Notes: a model not told the origin generated them from the sequence alone. Shown: positions 35,395 through 44,586, counted from the stretch's first letter. The stretch: DNA of 64,000 bases from an uncultured Eubacterium sp. (GCA_947642745.1 CANRTU010000005.1:24451-88450), one strand, 5' to 3'. A program made the numbers and translations.

Positions 35395-36729
35395 ATGGCA
35401 AAGAGTTCTGATAAGAAGGCAGGTAAAAATATGACAGTACGGTTATGCGCAGGGCAGGATATAGTCTGCGGCGGTAATGGAACCCTTTCTGGATTTTCGA
35501 TCCGCAATGGAAGCAGGGCGGATATCGGGAATTTGAAAAAGCTGTGGAAGTCATGTTTTGATGACGGGGATTCTTATATTGATGGGTTCTTTCATACTTT
35601 TTTTAATGAGGAAGATATACTTCTGACAGAAGAAGAGGGGATGCTGGCGGGAGCATCCTTTTTTCTTCCCGGAAAACTATATCTGGAAAATGGCTGGCAG
35701 GATATCCGCTATGTATATGCGCTGGCCACCTTTGAACAGTTTCGTGGACGGGGCGTGGCAGGCAGTCTGCTGCGTTATGCCTTTCGCCATTACGAGGCGC
35801 CGCTTATTGCGGAGCCTGCGGAAGAGGGACTGGTGGCTGGTTTTTATGAACCGCTGGGCTTTTGTTCTTCCTTTTATCTGTCCCATACCAGTATGCGTAT
35901 GAAACCGCAGACAGAAATATCAGCCGCTGTTGCGCAGTTTTGCCGGAATGACGGAAACAGCGGAGGGGCTGCGGTACAGACAGAAAAACATACAGAGTCC
36001 GTTCTGTATGCGGCGGAGATCACAGATGCCGCACAGATCAGAATACCGGAGGCGGAATCCGGATCTTCTGGCAATGAAGCAGCAGAGACGGCATATGACA
36101 AAAAGCGCCCAGCCGAAAGGAATCCGGATACAAATAAAGACTCTGCCATGGATTCAGAAAAAGTAAAAGATCCGGGGCGGGCTGCGGGAAATAAAGCAGA
36201 ATCTGATGTGGAACCATGGTGTGAAAGGCGTGGCGGATCTGATGAAACACATATGTATGACAGACCGGATGATCAGAAAGGGTATGAGACGTTATATGTA
36301 TGCGGGGAGCGATGGAGCCTGCAGCCGGCGGAAGCCACGGTTTATGACAGAGTCCGGAAGCAGTGTTTCCGTGGACCGGGATATGTCAGCTGGCCTGCCG
36401 GTCACGCTGCCTTTGCCATTCATGAGCACCGGCAAAGCAGGGGAGAGGCGTATTTTATCCGCAGGCCCGGACGGGAGGATCTTCTGCTTTATTATATAGA
36501 AGGGCAGCGGATTGTTGTTACAGAGACGACCCTGGAACCGGAGGATGTGGCAGCGTTTTTTCAAATCCGTCTTCCCAGGTTTTCCGGGCAGCTGGAGATT
36601 CATGGCAGGTGTGTTCCGGACAGACAGGGGCAGCCGGAAACGGATAAACCGCATACCGCAGTCCGGCTGACAGGAATGCTTTACGGTCTGCCGGCTGTAA
36701 ACGGGTATCTGAATCTGACGCTGGATTAG
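35395..36729 (+). CDS. GNAT-family acetyltransferase with a low-complexity central insert
   Basis: 444 residues. Residues 30-170 are a GNAT fold with the acetyl-CoA loop FRGRGVAGSLLRYAF. Residues about 190-300 are hydrophilic and repetitive in Glu, Asp, Lys and Arg, with no predicted fold. The C-terminal 140 residues (VCGERWSLQPAEAT to the end) resemble the second GNAT-like and SCP2-like parts of Eis-type enzymes. Starts at ATG 35395 and ATG 35431 are both possible. It follows the DUF2156 gene by 24 bases, placing two GNAT-type proteins in series. The stop TAG is also the left end of a family A repeat. Confidence 0.75.
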   Translation: MAKSSDKKAGKNMTVRLCAGQDIVCGGNGTLSGFSIRNGSRADIGNLKKLWKSCFDDGDSYIDGFFHTFFNEEDILLTEEEGMLAGASFFLPGKLYLENGWQDIRYVYALATFEQFRGRGVAGSLLRYAFRHYEAPLIAEPAEEGLVAGFYEPLGFCSSFYLSHTSMRMKPQTEISAAVAQFCRNDGNSGGAAVQTEKHTESVLYAAEITDAAQIRIPEAESGSSGNEAAETAYDKKRPAERNPDTNKDSAMDSEKVKDPGRAAGNKAESDVEPWCERRGGSDETHMYDRPDDQKGYETLYVCGERWSLQPAEATVYDRVRKQCFRGPGYVSWPAGHAAFAIHEHRQSRGEAYFIRRPGREDLLLYYIEGQRIVVTETTLEPEDVAAFFQIRLPRFSGQLEIHGRCVPDRQGQPETDKPHTAVRLTGMLYGLPAVNGYLNLTLD

Positions 36730-36835
36730 AGCGTGTCTGAAAAATTATTCCCGGCATCTGCACTCCCCACTTTGTACCCTGAAGGGCATGATACGGATTA
36801 TTTTACCCAAATTTAGTCAATGTAGCCCGACGCAA
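36729..36835 (+). repeat. Family A repeat, left-half copy at a stop codon
   Basis: GAGCGTGTCTGAAAAATTATTCCCGG starts on the last base of the TAG stop and continues with TTTGTACCCTGAAGGGCATGATACGG and TTTAGTCAATGTAGCC, parallel to the left 108 bases of the copy at 18272. The right half and terminal inverted repeat are missing. Confidence 0.7.
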
Positions 36836-36906
36836 CCGGCACGTGGCCTGGGATGGTACGGGCATATATGGAGAATGAGAATCTGTCCGGCACAGAAAGG
36901 AGCGGT

Positions 36907-37728
36907 ATGGAACATCCGTTTTCAAGAACAGAATTACTGACAGGCAGAGAAGGAATCCGGCGGCTGGCGGACGCACGTGTGGCGGTATTTGGCATTGGCG
37001 GCGTGGGAGGTTATGTGGTGGAAGCTCTGGCCCGCAGTGGAACAGGAACGCTGGATCTGATAGACCATGACAAAATCAGTCTGACCAATCTGAACCGTCA
37101 GATTATAGCCACCAGAAAAACAATTGGAAAATATAAAGTGGATGTGGCCAGGGAGAGGATTATGGATATTAATCCGGAGGCGGTGGTTAATTGTTACAAA
37201 ACTTTTTATCTGCCAGAAACAGCCGGGCAGTTTGATTTTGACCGGTATGATTATGTGGTGGACGCCATCGACACAGTTACCGGCAAAATCGGACTGGCCA
37301 TGCAGGCAGCCGCGGCGGGGACGCCGCTGATCAGCGCCATGGGGGCTGGAAATAAAATGGACCCTGCGGCGTTTATGGTGGCGGATATATATGAAACTTC
37401 TGTCTGCCCGCTGGCAAAAGTCATGCGGCGGGAACTGAAAAAACGGGGAATAAAAAAATTAAAGGTAGTGTATTCTCAGGAAATACCAGTAAAACCCTGT
37501 CATCTTATGGAAAGCAGTACTGTGACTGACCACGGGGTGAAGGACATAGAGGAAACAGAACGCCCGGGAGATACGGAATGGGCCGGTGGAGACGGTACGG
37601 ATACCGGAGAAATAAAAAGTCAGCCGGAGCGCAGAAGTGTGCCCGGCAGTATGGCCTTCGTACCATCTGTGGCAGGGCTGATAATAGCGGGCGAAGTGGT
37701 AAAAGATCTGCTAAAAAAAATAGTTTAA
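36907..37728 (+). CDS. tcdA: tRNA threonylcarbamoyladenosine dehydratase (TcdA/CsdL, ThiF family)
   Basis: 273 residues of the E1-like ThiF/MoeB superfamily. Features are FSRTELLTGREGIRRL, the ATP/adenylation site VFGIGGVGGYVVEALARSG, DHDKISLTNLNRQI, and DPAAFMVADIYETSVCPLAKVMRRELKKRG. It cyclises the t6A of tRNA to ct6A with ATP. A hydrophilic 40-residue stretch near residues 215-255 looks like a local insertion. The family N-terminus MEHPFSRTEL fits ATG 36907 (AAAGGAG in front), although the frame is open to 36853. Confidence 0.9.
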   Translation: MEHPFSRTELLTGREGIRRLADARVAVFGIGGVGGYVVEALARSGTGTLDLIDHDKISLTNLNRQIIATRKTIGKYKVDVARERIMDINPEAVVNCYKTFYLPETAGQFDFDRYDYVVDAIDTVTGKIGLAMQAAAAGTPLISAMGAGNKMDPAAFMVADIYETSVCPLAKVMRRELKKRGIKKLKVVYSQEIPVKPCHLMESSTVTDHGVKDIEETERPGDTEWAGGDGTDTGEIKSQPERRSVPGSMAFVPSVAGLIIAGEVVKDLLKKIV

Positions 37729-38055
37729 GGATGTGCGGTATATGAGCGCAAAATCTCCCAGTACACAAAACTGGACGGTATATCTGGTAAAACAGAACAG
37801 AGCCGGCAGACGCAGAATGTAGAATTGTTAAATCAGGAAAAAAATTCCTGCATAGTATCTGCACAGCTGCTTATCCTAATAATAATTTAAATATCGTTTC
37901 TGCAAAATACCAGTGCCGGCAGCGGGATCAGTCCGGCGGAACCGGCAAAAGTGTGTGATGGATTTGTGTCATATCATCTGATTTGCGGAAACGGATTTTA
38001 ATTTTAAGCATAAATCATGAAGTAAACAGCAAGAGAGGATGGCAGGAGATTACGT
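37729..38055 (+). other. Gene-free stretch before spoVAC
   Basis: The 327 bases hold a weak AGGAAAAAAATTCCT hairpin near 37833-37850 and a 26-codon ORF at 37742-37822 with only a poor ribosome site. I see no RNA gene. A sporulation promoter for spoVAC is expected near 37950-38030, but I cannot fix one with confidence. Confidence 0.5.
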
Positions 38056-38523
38056 ATGAAACAGGATGAAAAGCTACAGCGGCAGCAGGAGTACAATGAA
38101 TATGTCAGACAGGTTACACCGGTCAGGAATCTTCCGGTATCCATGGGCCGGGCGTTTCTCGTAGGCGGAGCGATCTGCATTGTGGGGCAGCTTATACTGA
38201 ATTTCGCAAAAAGTATGGGACTTGATAAAGACACGGCAGGCAGCTGGTGCAGCCTGAGTCTGATTTTTTTAAGCATTTTACTGACCGGACTGAATATTTA
38301 TCCGTCCTTTGCGAAATGGGGAGGCGCAGGAGCCCTTGTTCCTATTACCGGATTTGCCAACAGTGTGGCTGCTCCGGCGATAGAATTCCAGAAAGAAGGA
38401 CAGGTATTCGGAATTGGCGCAAAAATTTTTACCATTGCCGGGCCGGTGATTCTGTACGGTATTTTTACCAGCTGGTTACTGGGTTTTGGTTACTGGATTG
38501 GTAAATGGTTCGGGTGGTTCTGA
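38056..38523 (+). CDS. spoVAC: Stage V sporulation protein AC
   Basis: 155 residues with four hydrophobic segments and the family pattern GRAFLVGGAICIVGQLILNF, GLNIYPSFAKWGGAGALVPITGFANSVAAPAIEFQKEG, and AKIFTIAGPVILYG. SpoVAC belongs to the inner spore membrane channel that moves Ca-dipicolinate in and out of the spore. GGATGGCAGGAG precedes the ATG. Its usual partners spoVAD and spoVAE are not next to it, which is uncommon. The presence of this gene supports a spore-forming host. Confidence 0.93.
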   Translation: MKQDEKLQRQQEYNEYVRQVTPVRNLPVSMGRAFLVGGAICIVGQLILNFAKSMGLDKDTAGSWCSLSLIFLSILLTGLNIYPSFAKWGGAGALVPITGFANSVAAPAIEFQKEGQVFGIGAKIFTIAGPVILYGIFTSWLLGFGYWIGKWFGWF

Positions 38524-38564
38524 AAAACAGTGTTTTGCTGTTGTATTTATATTTTGTAATAGTC

Positions 38565-38598
38565 GTCTTATCCTGCCGGTATCGTGGCGGGATAAGAC
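38565..38598 (+). repeat. GTCTTATCC hairpin, copy 2 (family C)
   Basis: GTCTTATCCTGCC (38565-38577) and GGCGGGATAAGAC (38586-38598) form a 13-bp stem with one G-U pair. It lies 42 bases behind spoVAC and has no T run of terminator quality. It resembles the hairpin at 33885. Confidence 0.55.
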
Positions 38599-38743
38599 AT
38601 GTATGGCGGCATATCCTTCCGGCAGATTAATTTCATATGTTCTGTTTATAACAGGGGCATTTATAAAAGCGGAATACCGCAGGCCCCACGGAACATAAGT
38701 CCAAAGATTCCGGGAGGTGAGCGGCCGGATAAGGAGGCATAAT

Positions 38744-39487
38744 ATGAAAATCTGGGCGCACAGAGGATGCAGTCAGATGTATCCGGAAAACACATTACTG
38801 GCATTTGAAAAAGCGGCGGCTGTAAAGGGGCTGACCGGGATTGAACTGGATATCCAGCTTTCACGGGACGGATATCTGGTTGTATGTCACGATGAAACGG
38901 TGGACAGGACCACCGGCGGAACCGGCCCGGTAAAAAATCACAGCCTGGCGGAGCTGAAACAGCTGCGTATCGACGCGGGAAATGGAAAAACAGAGCAGAT
39001 ACCCACAATGGAAGAGGTGCTGGATTTATTGGAATCCAGTATGAAAAACGGACTTTTGCTAAATATAGAGTTAAAAAACAGTCTGACAGACTATAAAGGC
39101 ATGGAAGAAAAAATCATAGAACTGATACATAAACGGGGACTGGGGGAACGTGTGGTATATTCATCCTTTTCCGCCCTGTCGCTGGAATGTATTCACAGGC
39201 TGGATCCGGCAGCGGAAACAGGAATTCTGGATGCCAGAATATCAGACTGTCTGTATAAGTTAAAGGGCGGCTGTGGCGCCAGCGCACTTCATCCATACTG
39301 GAAAGGTCTGGATATCCCAAAGGAGCGGTATGAGGACTATCCGGTGAGGGCGTGGCTTTCAGGGCATTTGTATCCGGAAAAGCCTACCGGCGCCATACTG
39401 GATTTAAAACGGCTGGAAGAGCAGGGCATTACGGATGTATTTCTGAATGAGCCGGAAAAATACTGTAAAGTTTCAGAGTGTGTCTGA
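38744..39487 (+). CDS. Glycerophosphodiester phosphodiesterase family protein
   Basis: 247 residues of the GDPD TIM barrel. The catalytic HRG...E.D pattern is present: WAHRGCSQMYPENTLLAFEKA at the start, IELDIQLSRDGYLVVCHDETVDRTTGG next. It splits glycerophosphodiesters to glycerol 3-phosphate and an alcohol. There is no signal peptide, so it acts in the cytoplasm. AAGGAGG precedes ATG 38744. The last codons (SECV and stop) lie within the left end of a family A repeat, so that repeat has reshaped the C-terminus. Confidence 0.9.
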   Translation: MKIWAHRGCSQMYPENTLLAFEKAAAVKGLTGIELDIQLSRDGYLVVCHDETVDRTTGGTGPVKNHSLAELKQLRIDAGNGKTEQIPTMEEVLDLLESSMKNGLLLNIELKNSLTDYKGMEEKIIELIHKRGLGERVVYSSFSALSLECIHRLDPAAETGILDARISDCLYKLKGGCGASALHPYWKGLDIPKERYEDYPVRAWLSGHLYPEKPTGAILDLKRLEEQGITDVFLNEPEKYCKVSECV

Positions 39488-39546
39488 AATTGCTTTCTCC
39501 GCAAAGCGGGAGTGCGGATCATGGGAATGGTTTTTCAGATATGCTC
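39476..39546 (+). repeat. Family A repeat, short internally deleted copy
   Basis: GAGTGTGTCTGAAATTGC at the left and TTTTTCAGATATGCTC at the right form the inverted ends, with about 38 bases between them. The left end contains the TGA of the upstream gene. The rest of 39547-39691 is AT-rich and holds a TATACT at 39639 or so, a possible promoter for the next gene. Confidence 0.65.
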
Positions 39547-39691
39547 CGGGACTGCCCGCATGGATATGAAAGGAAACGTAGTCAGACGACTAAAAAGAAA
39601 AATACTGGAAAAGTATACACAGATGCCCCGATATATGATATACTGTGAGTAAGCATATACAAAAGCGGTACTGAGTGAAGGAGGGGGTCTT

Positions 39692-39991
39692 ATGAAGAGT
39701 CAGAGAACACCACTGGTTGCGGAAGTATATCAGTATGAAACAGGAAAACATATGGAGGACGGTTTTGAACTCTGGTCTGACGTAGTTACAAAAGGATGGG
39801 TGACAACAGATTTTCTTGTAAAGATTAAAAGAGAGGATGGTTCCGTTGTCTGTCCGTATATTCTGAATCGTCGGGGTTGCACGTTTATTGGTGTGGGTGA
39901 TTATATTGTACAGGACGAAGACGGTACCAGACATGTATGCAGTGAACAGAAGATATGGACCAGATATGAGAAACCGGCGGAATTGTCATAA
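39692..39991 (+). CDS. Small conserved-looking hypothetical protein
   Basis: 99 residues starting at ATG 39692 behind an excellent GGAGGGGG. It is rich in beta-type sequence (EVYQYETGKHMEDGFELW, GDYIVQDEDGTRHVC), with two Cys and no membrane segment. A small SH3-like barrel is possible, but I do not recognise a family. It stands alone between a phosphodiesterase and two sugar epimerase genes. Confidence 0.7.
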   Translation: MKSQRTPLVAEVYQYETGKHMEDGFELWSDVVTKGWVTTDFLVKIKREDGSVVCPYILNRRGCTFIGVGDYIVQDEDGTRHVCSEQKIWTRYEKPAELS

Positions 39992-40098
39992 AATAGGATT
40001 ATTTTTGGACATGTTAAGAGGTTGTCAGGAAAAAGGGGCTTTGCGGTCCCTTTTTCTATGGAAATATAAAACAGCAGGATCAGAGGCTGGGGGACTGG

Positions 40099-41391
40099 AT
40101 GGCAGTAATGGGAGGAGAACTGTTGGATATTTTATGTAATACATATGGAATTATTGATCACAGGCGGCCGGGGCAGGGCGTTCTGGACCTGGCAGGGGCC
40201 GGATTTAAAAATCTTATGGTGGATCTGATGGAATACTGCGGCACGGGCGAACTGGAGTCATATGGCAGATTAACCCCGGGAGAACGGGGAAAGGAGCGTC
40301 TGGTAAGTGAATACCCACGGGAGATGTATACCAGGTTCGGACAGATGCTGGAGCAGTGTGAAAAAGTAAATCTGCGTATAAAAGCTGTCCGGGCTCCCCG
40401 GCTGCGCCGGAATACAAAGCGGGCGGATTTAAATGAGCTTCTGATGCGTCTGGCGCAGGAGAGTATCCGCATCTGTGGCAGGGCAGGCGTCCCGGCAGTA
40501 GTGATCCAGCCTCTGTTTTGCGGGATTGCCAGGGAAGAGGAATGGCGGATAAACCGGGAATATTATCTGAGCCTGGCGGAGCCGGCCAGAGAGGGTGGCG
40601 TAATGATTCTGCTGGAAAACCAGTGCCGTGACGTAAACGGCCATCCGGTGCGTGGTATCTGCGCAGACGGCCGGACGGCCGCCAGCTGGGTAGACCGGCT
40701 GAATGAAGAGGTCTGTGAGGAACGGTTTGGATTTTGTCTGGATACAGGCGTCTGTACATTGTGCGGAATGGACATGCAGGAATTTGCGGTCACTCTTGGG
40801 AAACGTATCAAAGCGGTGATTTTGCGTGACTGCGACAGATATACGGAACTTGCGATGCTTCCGTTTACCTGTGTGGCGACACAGCCGCAGACTGGCTGGC
40901 TGCCGCTGATCCGGGGACTCAGGCGGACTGGGTTTGACGGCTTGCTGATTGAGAATTTTTCGGATACAGCGGCTGCGTTCTCACCGCTTCTGCGTCCCGG
41001 GCTTATACGGCTGGCAAAATCTGTTGCGGATTATTTCCAGTGGCAGGTGGAGATTGAGAATCTGTTACGGAAATATTCAAAAGTAGTATTGTTCGGGGCA
41101 GGCAATATGTGCCGCAATTATATGAAATGTTATGGAAAGAAATATCCGCCGCTGTTTACCTGCGACAATAATTCCGGCCTCTGGGGCACACAGTTTTGCG
41201 GCCTGGAAGTAAAGCCGCCCGAAAGCCTGAAAGAGCTGCCGGCGGACTGCGCTGTCTTCATATGTAATATTTATTATCGGGAAATTGAAAAACAGCTGCG
41301 GGACATGGGGGTCACAAACCCTGTTGCGTTTTTCAATGATGAGTATATGCCTGATTATTATTATGACAGACTGGAAGATGGAGGAAAATAG
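40099..41391 (+). CDS. Degenerate TIM-barrel sugar epimerase-like protein fused to a C-terminal Rossmann-like module
   Basis: 430 residues. Residues 1-310 are an xylose-isomerase-like TIM barrel related to the next gene product. Of the metal site, the Glu in ILLENQ, the Asp in CLDTG and the Glu in LIENF remain, but the His after CLDTG and the His of LHIHDND are replaced (CLDTGVCTL, ILRDCD), so activity is doubtful. Residues about 325-420 are a Rossmann-like module (VVLFGAGNMCRNYMKCYG, then CDNNSG) of the kind seen at the N-termini of three proteins in the polysaccharide cluster. TTG 40123 after GGAGGAG is an alternative start. Confidence 0.75.
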   Translation: MAVMGGELLDILCNTYGIIDHRRPGQGVLDLAGAGFKNLMVDLMEYCGTGELESYGRLTPGERGKERLVSEYPREMYTRFGQMLEQCEKVNLRIKAVRAPRLRRNTKRADLNELLMRLAQESIRICGRAGVPAVVIQPLFCGIAREEEWRINREYYLSLAEPAREGGVMILLENQCRDVNGHPVRGICADGRTAASWVDRLNEEVCEERFGFCLDTGVCTLCGMDMQEFAVTLGKRIKAVILRDCDRYTELAMLPFTCVATQPQTGWLPLIRGLRRTGFDGLLIENFSDTAAAFSPLLRPGLIRLAKSVADYFQWQVEIENLLRKYSKVVLFGAGNMCRNYMKCYGKKYPPLFTCDNNSGLWGTQFCGLEVKPPESLKELPADCAVFICNIYYREIEKQLRDMGVTNPVAFFNDEYMPDYYYDRLEDGGK

Positions 41392-41393
41392 AC

Positions 41394-42335
41394 ATGCTGC
41401 GGATCGGAGTACAGACGAAAAATGTAGTGGATGATATTCATCCGCGGGAAGGATTCGAACTGTTAAAACAAACAGGATTTTCCTGTGCGGATTTCAGTCT
41501 GAACGGATATTTATTAAACAGCGATTTATACCAGATGAAGCGCAACGCATTTTTTGACCGTTCCATTCAGGAACTGGAGGCTTTTTTTACTCCTCATAAG
41601 CAGGGGGCGCAGAATGCGGGAATCCGCATCGGGCAGATGCATATGCCTTATCCGGCTTTTGTGCCAAAGGCGGACAAAGAGCTGAACGATTATCTGTGGA
41701 ATGTGGTGGCGCAAAAAAGCATGAGAATCTGTGCGTTTTTCGAATGCCCCAATATTGTGATTCATGGTTTTAAACTGGCATATTATCTGGGATCTGAGGA
41801 AGCGGAATGGAAACGGACAGAAGCGTTTGTGGAATCCCTGGCGCCATTTGCCAAAGAAGCGGGGATCACGGTATGTATTGAAAATCTGTATAACGGACTG
41901 GGCCGGTATGTGACGGAAGGGCCCTGCTGCGATGCCAGGAAGGCGGCGGAACGGATTGACCGGATCAATGATAAATATCATGCCAGAGTGCTGGGGTTCT
42001 GCTTCGATACAGGACATGCCAATCTTACAGGCATTGATTTTGAGGATTTTATTACCGGGCTGGGAGACCGGCTCCGGACGCTGCATATTCATGATAATGA
42101 CGGCGTGGGAGATTTGCACCAGATTCCGTTTACTTTTACGAAAACCAGGGAAAACCGTGCGGCCACAGACTGGGACGGATTTATCAGGGGATTGCGCAAA
42201 ATCAGATATACAGGCATACTGAACTTTGAAACGGCGCCTGTTCTGAATTCTTTTCCAAATGCGCTGAAAGCGGATGCGCTGGTAATGATTTCCCGGATTG
42301 GCAGATATTTCGCACAGCAGATTAACAATATATGA
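41394..42335 (+). CDS. Sugar phosphate isomerase/epimerase (AP endonuclease 2 TIM barrel)
   Basis: 313 residues. The metal-binding residues of this family are intact: Glu in VCIENLYNG, Asp and His in CFDTGHANLTG, His and Asp in LHIHDNDG, and Glu in NFETAP. Members isomerise or epimerise keto sugars, inositols or their phosphates. It starts two bases after the degenerate paralogue, so the two are co-translated, perhaps as a heteromer. The substrate is unknown. Nothing after it suggests a pathway; a lysozyme gene with its own promoter region follows. Confidence 0.85.
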   Translation: MLRIGVQTKNVVDDIHPREGFELLKQTGFSCADFSLNGYLLNSDLYQMKRNAFFDRSIQELEAFFTPHKQGAQNAGIRIGQMHMPYPAFVPKADKELNDYLWNVVAQKSMRICAFFECPNIVIHGFKLAYYLGSEEAEWKRTEAFVESLAPFAKEAGITVCIENLYNGLGRYVTEGPCCDARKAAERIDRINDKYHARVLGFCFDTGHANLTGIDFEDFITGLGDRLRTLHIHDNDGVGDLHQIPFTFTKTRENRAATDWDGFIRGLRKIRYTGILNFETAPVLNSFPNALKADALVMISRIGRYFAQQINNI

Positions 42336-42461
42336 CAAAACTTTCCACATTATGACACGGAAAAAAAAGGCAGCTCCTACGTACCTTTTAAGGTAGCATT
42401 AATCACTGGGAAATATAATATACTGGAAATAAAAAATAAATAGAATAAAAGGAGTGGGCCA

Positions 42462-44213
42462 ATGAAACAGAAGAAAAGGATCATGGCAGGAATACTGGGC
42501 TGTATGCTTGTATGCGGCCGGACAGCAGCTATTCCTGCTAATACAGTCAGAACAGATCTGCCGGATGCGGCACAGCAGACATACATACAGGATACGGATA
42601 CTGGTCCGGGGACAGAGCAGACAGCGGAGGAGCTGCCGCAGCGGCCGGAAGACCTGGCGCCGGACTGGAATGATCCGGATTATGTGAAAAACCAGATGCA
42701 GGCGGAACAGGATCAAAATCAAAAGGAACAGGAGTCCGCACAGTTTTCATTAAGGAGCACAGGGGCACGAAAGACAGTCAGCCCGTTTACCGGTCTGACC
42801 TATACCCATTCTCCGGCAGTGAGTGACAGAGAGATTGTAAACGGCATTGATGTATCCAGGTGGCAGGCGAATATTGACTGGAATAAAGTAAAAAAGGCGG
42901 GTGTTAAATTTGCGTTTATCCGTTGTGGCTATACGTCCCTGTCTTCTGCGTTTCTGATGCACGAGGATGAATATTTCCGCCAGAATATCCAGGCAGCATA
43001 TAATGCGGGTATTAAAGTAGGAATTTATTTCTTTTCAAATTCCATTACTACCAGTGAGGCTAAAAAAGAAGCAAGAAAGACACTGGAGCTGATTAATGAT
43101 TACAAACATATGATTACCATGCCGGTGGTGTATGATTTTGAGGCGTTTTCAAGTTCTTACCGGGCTTATGGATTATCTAAGGCACAGGTAACCAAAAATG
43201 CCATTGCGTTTCTGGATATTATTCAGGATGAAGGATATACGCCAATGTATTACGGCAGCCCGAGTTTTGCCGCTGGTCATTTTGATGTCAGCAAATTGAA
43301 TGATTATGATTTCTGGCTGGCACATTACACGACGCAGACTTCTTATAATGAGGATTATGTATACTGGCAGTATTCCAGCTCCGGGCAGGTGAACGGTATT
43401 TCCGGAAATACGGACTGCAACTTTTTCTATACAAATCCATCCGGTCCGTCCGGTCCTGCGGAACCTGTGGACCCGGATGAAGTGGCGGATAATCTGGGTA
43501 AGGTAAGCGGTTTGAAAATGCAGGAAAATACGACTTCTTATATCCAGATTAAATGGAAACAGCTGGAAGGGGCGCAAGGGTATAAAATATACCGTGCGCC
43601 GGCACTGGGCGGAACTTACAAAGAGATCCAGGTGGTCAGCGGAGGAGCGATTACCAGCCATCTGGATACGACAGTGGCGGAGTCAGAGGGACGGCAGTAT
43701 TATTATAAAGTCATGCCTTATATCATGGAAGACGGAATGATGAAATACGGCGGGGAATCGGATATACTGACGGCCCATACGGACTTTGTATATATGCGTC
43801 GTTTAAAGACTACGGCCAATCTGAATCTGCGGGAACAGGCAGGCACGGAATATGCCTCCAGTACAGTAGTTCCGGAAGGTACGTTGCTGAAATTTAAGAA
43901 ATTTACGTATTCTACCGCAGGAACCAGATGGTATAAGGTGACTTATAAAAAGAACGGCTATTCTTATACCGGTTATCTGTCAGGAAACTATATTAAAAAA
44001 TACACCTGTGGAACCGCAAAGAAAAAAGCTGATATAAGAAATGGCGCCGGTACGTCTTATAAGAAGAAATTTGTCATTTCCGCAGGCACAGATCTGACGA
44101 TTCTGAGTAATAAGACGGACAGCGATGGAACAGCCTGGAGCCGTGTGCTGTTTAAACAGAATGGAAAAGAATGTAAAGGATATATGAAAACAAAACTGAT
44201 TGAACGTTATTAA
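42462..44213 (+). CDS. Secreted GH25 lysozyme with Fn3-like and SH3b domains
   Basis: 583 residues. A signal peptide (KKRIMAGILGCMLVCG) is followed by a Pro/Gln-rich linker. The GH25 catalytic barrel runs from about 118 to 325: NGIDVSRWQANIDW carries the first catalytic Asp and MPVVYDFEAF the D-x-E pair. An Fn3-like domain (about 345-440) and two SH3b wall-binding domains (about 445-580) follow. It cuts peptidoglycan at the cell surface or after secretion, in growth or in competition. A TATAAT-like -10 lies near 42415 and AAAGGAG precedes the ATG. There is no phage context. Confidence 0.93.
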   Translation: MKQKKRIMAGILGCMLVCGRTAAIPANTVRTDLPDAAQQTYIQDTDTGPGTEQTAEELPQRPEDLAPDWNDPDYVKNQMQAEQDQNQKEQESAQFSLRSTGARKTVSPFTGLTYTHSPAVSDREIVNGIDVSRWQANIDWNKVKKAGVKFAFIRCGYTSLSSAFLMHEDEYFRQNIQAAYNAGIKVGIYFFSNSITTSEAKKEARKTLELINDYKHMITMPVVYDFEAFSSSYRAYGLSKAQVTKNAIAFLDIIQDEGYTPMYYGSPSFAAGHFDVSKLNDYDFWLAHYTTQTSYNEDYVYWQYSSSGQVNGISGNTDCNFFYTNPSGPSGPAEPVDPDEVADNLGKVSGLKMQENTTSYIQIKWKQLEGAQGYKIYRAPALGGTYKEIQVVSGGAITSHLDTTVAESEGRQYYYKVMPYIMEDGMMKYGGESDILTAHTDFVYMRRLKTTANLNLREQAGTEYASSTVVPEGTLLKFKKFTYSTAGTRWYKVTYKKNGYSYTGYLSGNYIKKYTCGTAKKKADIRNGAGTSYKKKFVISAGTDLTILSNKTDSDGTAWSRVLFKQNGKECKGYMKTKLIERY

Positions 44214-44253
44214 ACGGCGGTTTTGAATTCAGTGTACCGGAAGGAGCAGGAAT

Positions 44254-44544
44254 ATGAGCAAACGTATTCAGACAGGGGCCATTGACGATTTGTTTGACGC
44301 CATACTTTCGCTTCAGAACAAAGAGGAATGTTACCAGTTTTTTGAAGATATATGCACGATCAATGAACTGCAGGCGATTTCCCAGCGGTTTGAGGTGGCA
44401 CGTATGCTGCGGGATCATCAGACCTATCTGGACATTGCGGAAAAGACCGGCGCTTCCACGGCTACGATCAGCCGTGTGAGCCGGGCGCTGAATTATGGGT
44501 TTGACGGGTATGATCTGGTGCTCAGCCGTCTGGATAAACAATAG
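44254..44544 (+). CDS. YerC/YecD-family TrpR-like DNA-binding protein
   Basis: 96 residues, the standard length of the YerC family, which has the TrpR helix-turn-helix fold (ICTINELQAISQRFEVARML and TYLDIAEKTGASTATISRVSRALNYG). Members are small transcription factors of uncertain target in Bacillota. GGAGCAGG lies in front of the ATG. It sits 40 bases behind the lysozyme and shares a bidirectional terminator with the next gene. Confidence 0.92.
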   Translation: MSKRIQTGAIDDLFDAILSLQNKEECYQFFEDICTINELQAISQRFEVARMLRDHQTYLDIAEKTGASTATISRVSRALNYGFDGYDLVLSRLDKQ

Positions 44545-44586
44545 AAAAATGTGTCCGGCAGAATTCCACTGCCGGATGTAAATGAA

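Noticed and set aside
37742..37822. A 26-codon ORF behind tcdA.
   Set aside because: Weak ribosome site and a basic, random-looking sequence.
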